DNA from: Clostridia bacterium
GTDB lineage: Bacteria; Bacillota; Clostridia; Oscillospirales; Acutalibacteraceae
Reading direction: 5' to 3'
Assembly: GCA_900766895.1 (NCBI GenBank)
Contig: CAAFXF010000018.1
Coordinates: 1 to 13,482, forward strand
Length of the DNA: 13,482 nucleotides
Below, one piece after another: positions 6,678 through 13,482 of this stretch. The notes beneath the pieces are model-generated. The model did no database searches. It was not told the origin of the DNA and was given only the letters and a program-made list of their open reading frames with translations. Position 1 is the first letter of the stretch; the number at the start of each line of letters is the position of its first letter. The position numbers and the translations under genes were made by a program.

Positions 6678-9600
6678 TGAATAGGTTTTATGACTACTTT
6701 TCACCGTATATAAACGATAACGATTCGGCTCTTATAGGTAACGGAGAAATCACAAAATTTGTTGTAAGCAAGGATAACAGATTTATTGAAATAGGCGTTA
6801 TGCTTGATAAAATTGTCGATTATTCCGTTGTTGTAAGAGTTCAAAAATCACTTGAAAAAAATCTACAACTAAAAACAGCTGTGTTAAATATTAAATATCC
6901 GAGCAGGCTTTTCAGCGTTGAAACGGTTGGTGCCGTGCTTTCAAAGATCGGTTACCTTAACCCTGTTGTAAACGGATTTTTTGACAATGCAGATGCAGAG
7001 CTTGAGGATAATGTGCTGACCGTTTGCCTTAAAAACGGAGGCAAGGATTTGCTCGAATCACAAAATATCGGCAGAGAAATTATTACCGCCGTTTATGAAA
7101 TGTTCGGAGTAGACCTTGATGACGTATCATTTCTTGAGGTTGAGGCGTTCGATATGGAGCAGGCAGTACGCAAGGCTGCCCAGGAAAAGGCTGCTCAAAA
7201 GGCAAAGGAGGAGGCTGAAAGGGAGCAATATGTTCCTCATATTCAGCTTGGTGATTTGCCTCTTTATGCCGACACAAGAAAGCAGATATTGGGCAGACCG
7301 ATTAAGGATTTGCCAAAGCCTGTTAAGGATGTAATGCCCGAGGATGGCTTTATTACCGTATGGGGCGATGTGCTCAAAACCGATGTGCGTGATACAAAAA
7401 GGGGAGATTCACGCATATTTACATTTGATATTACCGATTACACATCATCAATTTCGGTAAAACTGTTTGATAAAATTTCTGTTATTGACCCTATAATAAA
7501 GAATATTGAGTCAGCGGGCACCGTGATTGTAAACGGTATTTACCAGTATGATCAGTTTTCAGGTGAATACCTTATCCGACCGAATAATATCGAATCGGTT
7601 AAGAAAATAGAAAAAACAGATAATGCTCCCGAAAAAAGAGTTGAGCTCCATTTGCATACATCTTTTTCGGATATGGACGGTATTAATACGCCAAAGCAGC
7701 TTGTTGCGCGTGCGGCAAGGTGGGGTCATAAGGCTATCGCCGTTACCGACCACGGAGTAGTACAGGCCTTGCCTGAAGCATATGCGGCGGCAAAGGCAAA
7801 CGGTATCAAGCTGATTTTGGGTATGGAGGGCTATTTGGTTGATGACAGCCTTTATCCTGATTTTATGAATATGAAGATGAAGGAATTTCGCCGTCATCAC
7901 ATTATTCTTCTTGTTAAGGCTGATAACTCAATGCCGATGCGACTTGATGAAAATTGGCGACCTGTTATGGATGAGCCCGAGGACGGAATTGTTCACCGTG
8001 GCAGAAAAAATCTTTATGAGCTTATAAGCCACAGTAATGTTAAGACATTTAAGGGCAGACCTCTTATACCTAAATCGTTACTTCAATCAAAGCGTGATGA
8101 CATTCTTGTAGGCTCCGCGTGTGAGCAGGGAGAGCTTATTCAGGCTATTCTGCGTGGCGAAAGTCAGGAAGAGATAGAACGACTTGCACAGTTTTATGAC
8201 TACATAGAAATTCAGCCAAACGGCAATAATGCCTTTATGATAAGGTCAACCAAGGAGCTTCACGACAGCATAAACAGCGAAGAAGATTTGATTAATCTTA
8301 ATAAGCGACTTGTAGAAATTGCGGACAAGCAGGGCAAGCTTGTTGTTGCGACGGGTGACGTTCATTTTCTTGATGAAAAGGATGCTAAGTTCAGGGCAAT
8401 TATTATGGCTTCAAAGGGCTTTGATGATGCTGATAATCAGGCACCGTTGTATTTTAAGACAACCGATGAAATGCTCGAGGAATTTTCTTGGGCGGGCGAT
8501 AGGGCAAAGGAATTTGTTATTGACAATCCAAACAAGATTGCCGATATGATTCAGGACAATATTCCGCCTATTCCGCCGGGAACATATCAGCCGTATATTG
8601 AAGGCGCCGACGAGGAGCTTACCAAAAAGTGCTGGGCAACGGCAAAGGAGCTTTACGGCGATCCTGTGCCGGAATATGTTGCATCCCGTCTTGAAAGAGA
8701 ACTTACCTCAATTATCTCTCACGGCTACGGCGTGCTTTATGTAATTGCAAAGCGACTTGTAGAGGAAAGTGAACGCAATGGATATTTGGTTGGCTCAAGA
8801 GGCTCTGTAGGCTCATCGCTTGCAGCTCATTTCGGCGGTATATCGGAGGTTAATCCGCTTGCTCCTCATTATTACTGTAAAAAATGTAAGCACAGCGAAT
8901 TTTTCCTTAACGGTGAGTATGGCTCGGGCTTTGACCTTCCAAAAAAGAATTGTCCTGTTTGCGGCGAGCCCATGAAGCGAGACGGCCACGAAATCCCGTT
9001 TGAAACCTTCCTTGGCTTTGACGGTGACAAGGAGCCCGATATTGACCTTAATTTCTCCGGTGAATATCAATCACGCTCTCATAGATTTACCGAGGAGCTG
9101 TTTGGTAAGGAATACGTGTTCAAGGCAGGTACAATGGCTACCGTTGCCGATAAAACCGCGTATGGCTATGTAAGAAAATATCTTGATGAAAGAGAGCTTA
9201 CCAATATCACATCAAGAGCAGAAATAGACCGTCTGACTGTTGGCTGTACGGGTATCAAAAGAACAACCGGTCAGCATCCGGGCGGTATGGTAGTTGTGCC
9301 CGACAAATATTCTGTTGAGGATTTTACTCCCATTCAGTATCCGTCAAACGATGAAAAGAAGGGTACATATACAACTCATTTCGACTTTAAGAATTCACTT
9401 CACGATACTCTTCTTAAGCTTGACGAGCTTGGTCACGATAATCCTACACTTTATAAGTATCTTGAGGATGCAACGGGTGTTCCTGTTATGGATGTTGACC
9501 TGTGCGATCCAAAGCTTTATGAGCTTATTACCTCGTGCGCTCCGCTCGGTGTAAATTCCGAGGATATAGATAACAAAACAGGTACGCTTGCTATTCCCGA

Positions 9601-10513
9601 AATGGGCACACCGTTTGTTGTCGGTATGCTTGTGGAGGCACAGCCCAAAACCTTTGCCGACCTGCTTCAGATTTCAGGACTTTCACACGGTACTGATGTA
9701 TGGCTCGGTAATGCGCAGGAGCTTATTAAGGATGGAACTTGTACGATTTCCGATGTTATCGGATGCCGTGACGATATTATGACTTATCTTATCCATAAGC
9801 TTGAGGCGTATGAAAGAAAAACGGGCAAGCAAGCCCCTCTGACAAAAAAGGATTGCTTCAAGATTATGGAGTACACGCGTAAGGGCAAGGCAACAAAGGA
9901 GCTTCCTCCGTATGAGGAGGGAATGAAAACCATCGGCGTTGAGCAGTGGTATATTGACTCCTGCTACAAGATTAAGTATATGTTCCCAAAGGCTCACGCG
10001 GCGGCATATGTTATTGCGGCGCTTCGTATTGCGTGGTATAAGATATATTATCCTGTTGAATTTTACAGTGCATACTTTACCGTTCGCGGAGGTGCTATTG
10101 ACGCCGTTGCCGCCGTTCAGGGTAAGGAAGCCGTAAAGAAAAAGATGAACGAAATCAAGCTTAAGGGCAATGACGCAACTGCCAAGGAGGAATCGCAGTA
10201 TGTTGTTTTGCAGATTGTAATAGAAATGCTTGCCCGTGGCTATGAATTTCTGCCGGTTGATTTGTACAAGTCGGATTGGCGTGTTTACAAAATAGAGGAC
10301 GGTAAAATCAGACTGCCGTTTTCGGCAATTGACGGTATAGGCGAAACCGCCGCACAGGCGATAGCAGATGCAGTTGAGCGTAATCCCGACGGCTTTATCG
10401 CGTCGGATGATTTGGCAAATGAGCCCGGTGTAGGCAAGTCCGTTGTTGATGCACTTCGCAGTGCAGGTGCTCTCGGTGATTTGCCCGAAACCACACAGAT
10501 TTCTCTGTTCTAA
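6677..10513 (+). CDS. polC: DNA polymerase III PolC-type alpha subunit lacking the embedded 3'-5' exonuclease domain
   Basis: Replicative DNA polymerase of Gram-positive bacteria. Domains in order: PolC N-terminal region (1 to about 155), an Ala/Lys/Glu-rich likely coiled coil (about 158-185), OB fold (about 220-315) and PHP domain with HLHT (325-328), TDH (357-359), Glu384, Cys482 and TGDVH (559-563). The polymerase region has zinc-finger pairs Cys734/Cys737 and Cys759/Cys762, palm PDIDLNFSGEYQ with Asp788/Asp790, and Asp916 in KLDELGHD. It ends QISLF, a beta-clamp-binding motif as in Bacillus. The frame is open throughout. It is 1278 residues against about 1440 usual: after VDD (388-390) the roughly 170-residue DnaQ-like exonuclease expected there (starting like VVFDVETTGL) is replaced by about 15 residues. 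An extra segment of about 26 residues sits at 417-442. The start overlaps the ispG stop and has no strong Shine-Dalgarno, so coupled translation is likely. Confidence 0.95.
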   Translation: MNRFYDYFSPYINDNDSALIGNGEITKFVVSKDNRFIEIGVMLDKIVDYSVVVRVQKSLEKNLQLKTAVLNIKYPSRLFSVETVGAVLSKIGYLNPVVNGFFDNADAELEDNVLTVCLKNGGKDLLESQNIGREIITAVYEMFGVDLDDVSFLEVEAFDMEQAVRKAAQEKAAQKAKEEAEREQYVPHIQLGDLPLYADTRKQILGRPIKDLPKPVKDVMPEDGFITVWGDVLKTDVRDTKRGDSRIFTFDITDYTSSISVKLFDKISVIDPIIKNIESAGTVIVNGIYQYDQFSGEYLIRPNNIESVKKIEKTDNAPEKRVELHLHTSFSDMDGINTPKQLVARAARWGHKAIAVTDHGVVQALPEAYAAAKANGIKLILGMEGYLVDDSLYPDFMNMKMKEFRRHHIILLVKADNSMPMRLDENWRPVMDEPEDGIVHRGRKNLYELISHSNVKTFKGRPLIPKSLLQSKRDDILVGSACEQGELIQAILRGESQEEIERLAQFYDYIEIQPNGNNAFMIRSTKELHDSINSEEDLINLNKRLVEIADKQGKLVVATGDVHFLDEKDAKFRAIIMASKGFDDADNQAPLYFKTTDEMLEEFSWAGDRAKEFVIDNPNKIADMIQDNIPPIPPGTYQPYIEGADEELTKKCWATAKELYGDPVPEYVASRLERELTSIISHGYGVLYVIAKRLVEESERNGYLVGSRGSVGSSLAAHFGGISEVNPLAPHYYCKKCKHSEFFLNGEYGSGFDLPKKNCPVCGEPMKRDGHEIPFETFLGFDGDKEPDIDLNFSGEYQSRSHRFTEELFGKEYVFKAGTMATVADKTAYGYVRKYLDERELTNITSRAEIDRLTVGCTGIKRTTGQHPGGMVVVPDKYSVEDFTPIQYPSNDEKKGTYTTHFDFKNSLHDTLLKLDELGHDNPTLYKYLEDATGVPVMDVDLCDPKLYELITSCAPLGVNSEDIDNKTGTLAIPEMGTPFVVGMLVEAQPKTFADLLQISGLSHGTDVWLGNAQELIKDGTCTISDVIGCRDDIMTYLIHKLEAYERKTGKQAPLTKKDCFKIMEYTRKGKATKELPPYEEGMKTIGVEQWYIDSCYKIKYMFPKAHAAAYVIAALRIAWYKIYYPVEFYSAYFTVRGGAIDAVAAVQGKEAVKKKMNEIKLKGNDATAKEESQYVVLQIVIEMLARGYEFLPVDLYKSDWRVYKIEDGKIRLPFSAIDGIGETAAQAIADAVERNPDGFIASDDLANEPGVGKSVVDALRSAGALGDLPETTQISLF

Positions 10514-10520
10514 TTAAGTA

Positions 10521-10549
10521 TTGACATTAGTGCTTTATCGTAGTAATAT
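10521..10549 (+). promoter_or_regulatory. Consensus promoter of the his operon
   Basis: A perfect TTGACA (10521-10526) and TAATAT (10544-10549) are separated by 17 bases, only 8 bases after the polC stop. Transcription should start near 10556, giving a leader of about 55 bases. That is too short for a T-box or a classical his attenuator. No terminator is visible between polC and this promoter, so read-through from the upstream operon is also possible. Confidence 0.8.
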
Positions 10550-10562
10550 ATTAACGCACTAA
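10527..10562. promoter_or_regulatory. Inverted repeat flanking the his -10 box, candidate operator
   Basis: TTAGTGC (10527-10533) is the perfect reverse complement of GCACTAA (10556-10562). The arms lie in the spacer just after the -35 and just after the -10, about 29 bases centre to centre, close to three helical turns. That fits a repressor dimer or two half-sites covering the promoter. Which regulator binds, if any, cannot be read here. Confidence 0.4.
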
Positions 10563-10584
10563 AGTATAACAACGAAAGGGACAG

Positions 10585-10600
10585 TATTTCCAAGGAAATA
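10585..10600. promoter_or_regulatory. 16-bp palindrome covering the hisZG ribosome-binding site
   Basis: TATTTCC (10585-10591), AA, GGAAATA (10594-10600) is a perfect 7-bp inverted repeat with a 2-base centre. It contains AAGGA (10592-10596), the best Shine-Dalgarno for the ATG at 10611, although the 14-base spacing is long. It could be a DNA operator site in the leader, or a small RNA hairpin that masks the ribosome-binding site. Confidence 0.4.
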
Positions 10601-10610
10601 TGTATTAATT

Positions 10611-12227
10611 ATGAAAAGATATTCAAAGATTACTCCGCAGGGAAGCAGAGATTATTTGTTCGAGGAATGCGACGACAGGAGAACTGTCGAGCATGAGCTT
10701 TCCGCTTTGTTTAAGGAGAACGGATACAGAAAGGTTATCACTCCTTCAATAGAATATTTTGATGTTTTTAAGAGCGACAACACGGGCATCGAGGCACAAG
10801 AGATGTTTAAGATGTCGGATTCAAAGGGCAGAACAACAGTTCTTCGCCCCGACAACACTATGCCTATTGCCCGTATGGTAGCTACCCGTTTGCACAACGA
10901 GGAGCTTCCGGTGCGTTTGTATTACAATCAGCCTGTGTTTATCAGAGCAAAGGATTTGGCAGGCAGACCGAGTGAGATAGCACAAAGCGGTGTTGAACTC
11001 ATTGGTGACGGCTCGTTTGATGCGGATATAGAAATTGTTAAAATGGCTGTTGAAAGCCTAAAACGCAGTAATCTAAATTCATTTAAGCTTGAAATCGGCA
11101 ACGCTGTATTTTTCAATGTAGTTCTCGGCAAGATGGATATTGCCCAAACCGTCAGAGCTGATATTATAAATTGTATTGAATCAAAGAATTACGCCGCACT
11201 CGGTGATTTGCTTGACAAAATCGGCGACACAGCCGAAACAAGAGTTATTCGTCGTCTGCCTCGTCTGTTTGGTGATGCTTCGGTTATTGATGAGGCAAAG
11301 AAGCTTTATTCCGATTCTGCATTTCAGCAGGCATTGCTTTATCTTCAAACTGTTTACAACCGTCTTTGTGATGAGGGACTTGAGGATTACATTATTCTTG
11401 ACCTTGGCCTTGTAAACCGTTCAAATTATTATACAGGCATTATCTTTCACGGCTATGCAGAGGGCTCCGGTATTTCTGTGCTTTCGGGCGGTAGGTATGA
11501 CAATTTGCTCGGCGAATTCGGTATGCCTGCACCTGCTATCGGCTTTGCCGTTGAGGTGTCTGCATTGTGCGAGGCAATGCGCGAGGTAATAAATGTAGAA
11601 CGCCCTATCCGTATTGCCTTAACAAAGGGTAGGCTTGAGCGCAAAACAGTTGAGCTTTTCAAAACCATGGGGCTTGACACAACCGAGCTTGAAAACAAGG
11701 GCAGAAGGCTTATTCTTCCTGTTGATAAATACGAAACCGTGCTTTCAAAGGCACCCGATGTTATCACCTATGTTGAGCATGGAGTTTGTGATATAGGTGT
11801 TGTAGGCAAGGATACAATAGTTGAGCACGGCAGTTCCTTTTATGAGGTTATTGATTTGAATATCGGTAAATGCAGATTTGCACTTGCCTGTCCAAAGGGA
11901 ACGGATTTCTTCTCCGGCTACAAGCGTAAAACCGTTGCCTCAAAATATCCAAAGGTTGCAAAGGAATTTTTTGAATCAAAGGGTATGGATGTAGAGGTTA
12001 TCAAGATTGAGGGCAGTGTGGAGCTTGCTCCGCTTTTGGGCCTTGCAGACGGTATTGTAGATATAGTTGAAACAGGCTCAACTCTTAAGGAAAACGGACT
12101 TGAGGTTGTTGAGGAAATATTCCCGATTTCTGCACGAGTTATAGTAAATATGGCTTCTATGAAGCTTCGCAAGGCTGAAATAGAGGGATTTTTGAATGAT
12201 TTAGAGCTTGCATCCCGAGTGATATAG
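10611..12227 (+). CDS. hisZG: HisZ-HisG fusion: ATP phosphoribosyltransferase regulatory and catalytic subunits in one chain
   Basis: Catalyses the first step of histidine synthesis, joining ATP and PRPP to phosphoribosyl-ATP. Normally short-form HisG needs the separate HisZ protein, a catalytically dead histidyl-tRNA-synthetase relative, for activity and histidine feedback. Here both lie in one 538-residue frame. Residues 1 to about 325 are HisZ (TPQGSRDYLFEE, RPDNTMPIARM, LVNRSNYYTGIIFHGYAEG, SGGRYDNLLGEFG). Residues about 332-538 are short-form HisG (IRIALTKGRLERKTVELF, VEHGVCDIGVVGKD, a likely PRPP loop DIVETGSTL at 484-492, and FPISARVIVN). The HisG part is about 207 residues and ends normally, without a C-terminal regulatory domain. 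The order matches adjacent hisZ and hisG in other Firmicutes. The best Shine-Dalgarno, AAGGA, is 14 bases from the ATG, which is long. hisD follows after 8 bases. Confidence 0.94.
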   Translation: MKRYSKITPQGSRDYLFEECDDRRTVEHELSALFKENGYRKVITPSIEYFDVFKSDNTGIEAQEMFKMSDSKGRTTVLRPDNTMPIARMVATRLHNEELPVRLYYNQPVFIRAKDLAGRPSEIAQSGVELIGDGSFDADIEIVKMAVESLKRSNLNSFKLEIGNAVFFNVVLGKMDIAQTVRADIINCIESKNYAALGDLLDKIGDTAETRVIRRLPRLFGDASVIDEAKKLYSDSAFQQALLYLQTVYNRLCDEGLEDYIILDLGLVNRSNYYTGIIFHGYAEGSGISVLSGGRYDNLLGEFGMPAPAIGFAVEVSALCEAMREVINVERPIRIALTKGRLERKTVELFKTMGLDTTELENKGRRLILPVDKYETVLSKAPDVITYVEHGVCDIGVVGKDTIVEHGSSFYEVIDLNIGKCRFALACPKGTDFFSGYKRKTVASKYPKVAKEFFESKGMDVEVIKIEGSVELAPLLGLADGIVDIVETGSTLKENGLEVVEEIFPISARVIVNMASMKLRKAEIEGFLNDLELASRVI

Positions 12228-12235
12228 GAGGAAAT

Positions 12236-13482
12236 ATGAAAATTACAAGAGCAAACGGCAAGGCAGAATATGCCGTTATCGAAAATCTTAAGAAACGAAA
12301 TGTTGAAACCGATGAAAAGATTGTCAGCATTGTTTCAAACATCATCGCAGAGGTTAAGGAAAACGGTGATGATGCAGTAAGAGAGTTTACCGTAAGATTT
12401 GACGGCGGGGTGCCGAAAAAGAGCGTTATAGAAAAGGACGAGCTTAACCAATATCTTGACATGGTGGATGATGAGTTTAAGTCTGCTATTGTTAAGGCAA
12501 AGGATAATATTTATGATTTTCATATGCGCCAGTCACAGCAGTCTTGGATGACAACAAAGGAAAACGGCGTAATTATGGGACAGCGTGTTCGCGGCTTACA
12601 TAGGGTTGGTATCTATGTTCCGGGCGGTACAGCTGCTTATCCGTCATCTGTTTTGATGAACGCCGTTCCTGCAAAAATAGCAGGAGTAAAGGAAATTATT
12701 ATGGTAACTCCTCCTGCAAAGGACGGAAATCCAGACCCTAACATTATGGCTGCTGCCGCAGTTGCAGGTGTTGACAGAGTGTTCCTTGTAGGCGGTGCAC
12801 AGGCGGTTGCCGCGCTTGCATTCGGTACTGAAAAAATTCCAAAGGTTGACAAGATTGTAGGTCCCGGTAATATTTTTGTTGCAACGGCAAAAAAGCTTCT
12901 TTACGGTGTTGTTGATATTGATATGGTTGCCGGTCCAAGCGAAATTCTTATTGTTGCCGACAAAACCGCAGACCCGTCGTTCCTTGCCGCAGACCTTATG
13001 TCGCAGGCAGAGCACGACAAAATGGCGTCTGCAATTCTTCTCACCACATCTGTTGATTTGGCGCGGGCAACCCTGCACGAGATTGACAAGCAGGTTAAGA
13101 CGCTCGAGCGTCAGGAGATTATACGCGAAAGCCTTGAAAACTACGGCGAAATCATAGTATGTGAGGATTTGGAGCAGGCTATCAATTTTGCAAATGAGCT
13201 TGCACCCGAGCATCTTGAGCTTTGTATTTCCGAGCCGTTAAAGTATATCGGCAGGGTGGATAATGCAGGCTCTGTGTTTCTTGGTAATTTTTCACCGGAG
13301 CCTCTCGGCGACTATTATGCAGGTCCAAACCACGTGCTTCCGACATCTGGTACTGCAAGATTTTTCTCTCCGCTCGGTGTGGACAGCTTTGTTAAAAAAT
13401 CTTCATTTATTTACTACACTCCTGCCGAGCTTCGCAACGCAAAGGATGATATTATAAAGCTTGCAAATTCTGAGGGCTTAAC
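12236..13482 (+). CDS. hisD: Histidinol dehydrogenase (3' partial)
   Basis: A zinc enzyme catalysing the last two steps of histidine synthesis, oxidising L-histidinol through the aldehyde to histidine with two NAD. AGGAGG (12226-12231), overlapping the hisZG stop, lies 4 bases before ATG 12236. The frame is open to the window end: 415 full codons plus AC, which must be Thr. Visible motifs are GVYVPGGT-like IYVPGGTAAYPSSVLMNAVP, VGGAQAVAALAFGT, VGPGNIFV, AGPSEIL, zinc ligands Gln257 and His260 in QAEHD, the catalytic pair Glu325-His326 in APEH, and the NHVLPTSGTARF segment. The sequence stops after NSEGLT, where family members continue with the last zinc-ligand His within a few residues. Only about 10-20 residues are missing. 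Other his genes presumably follow. Confidence 0.95.
   Translation, partial: MKITRANGKAEYAVIENLKKRNVETDEKIVSIVSNIIAEVKENGDDAVREFTVRFDGGVPKKSVIEKDELNQYLDMVDDEFKSAIVKAKDNIYDFHMRQSQQSWMTTKENGVIMGQRVRGLHRVGIYVPGGTAAYPSSVLMNAVPAKIAGVKEIIMVTPPAKDGNPDPNIMAAAAVAGVDRVFLVGGAQAVAALAFGTEKIPKVDKIVGPGNIFVATAKKLLYGVVDIDMVAGPSEILIVADKTADPSFLAADLMSQAEHDKMASAILLTTSVDLARATLHEIDKQVKTLERQEIIRESLENYGEIIVCEDLEQAINFANELAPEHLELCISEPLKYIGRVDNAGSVFLGNFSPEPLGDYYAGPNHVLPTSGTARFFSPLGVDSFVKKSSFIYYTPAELRNAKDDIIKLANSEGL

Noticed and set aside
6677..10513. polC as a degraded pseudogene because it is about 160 residues short
   Set aside because: The frame is continuous, all polymerase motifs and the C-terminal QISLF are present, and the loss coincides with one discrete domain.
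10514..10610. T-box or leader-peptide attenuator ahead of the his operon
   Set aside because: The leader after the predicted start site is only about 55 bases, with no terminator hairpin, no specifier-like stems and no run of His codons.
10611..12227. Histidyl-tRNA synthetase as the identity of the N-terminal half
   Set aside because: It resembles HisRS, but the motif-2 region reads RPDNTMPIAR and the equivalent of the HisRS G-L-D-Y-Y-T-G motif is RSNYYTG; fusion to HisG and adjacency to hisD point to HisZ.
12644..13213. 189-codon open frame on the - strand inside hisD
   Set aside because: It lies fully opposite a clear hisD frame, is Cys/Asn/Arg-rich with no recognisable motif, and has no Shine-Dalgarno of its own that I could see. 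It is a codon-bias shadow.

Overview
The window reads as chromosomal DNA from a Gram-positive member of the Firmicutes, most likely a gut-type clostridium (an Oscillospirales/Ruminococcaceae-like organism is my best guess). The grounds are a PolC-type replicative polymerase, the MEP isoprenoid route, Shine-Dalgarno sequences of the GGAGG type, moderately AT-rich DNA, and the classic clostridial order pyrH-frr-uppS-cdsA-dxr-rseP-ispG-polC. All genes lie on the + strand. No tRNA, rRNA, CRISPR array or insertion sequence was seen.

Bases 1-31 are not biological. They match the Illumina TruSeq read-2 adapter, so this is the untrimmed end of an assembled contig. After it come the C-terminal end of an unidentified protein with an acidic, Thr/Asp/Ala-rich tail (to 254), a strong hairpin terminator (266-301) and a probable promoter (374-401).

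The first operon (430-10513) holds eight genes that are tightly packed, two pairs overlapping as TAATG. They are UMP kinase, ribosome recycling factor, undecaprenyl diphosphate synthase, CDP-diglyceride synthase, DXP reductoisomerase, an RseP-type site-2 protease, IspG and DNA polymerase III PolC. The cluster joins pyrimidine nucleotide supply, translation recycling, the MEP pathway leading to undecaprenyl carrier lipid, phospholipid precursor synthesis, membrane proteolysis and replication.

The second operon (promoter at 10521-10549) begins histidine biosynthesis. It starts with a single protein in which HisZ (regulatory, aminoacyl-tRNA-synthetase-like) is fused to short-form HisG, followed by hisD, which runs off the end of the window only a residue or two before its expected last zinc ligand.

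The two most notable observations are (i) a PolC of 1278 residues in which the DnaQ-like 3'-5' exonuclease domain normally embedded in the PHP domain is absent, with polymerase, zinc-finger and clamp-binding motifs intact; and (ii) the HisZ-HisG fusion, preceded by a consensus promoter carrying a 7-bp inverted repeat and by a 16-bp palindrome that covers the best Shine-Dalgarno sequence.
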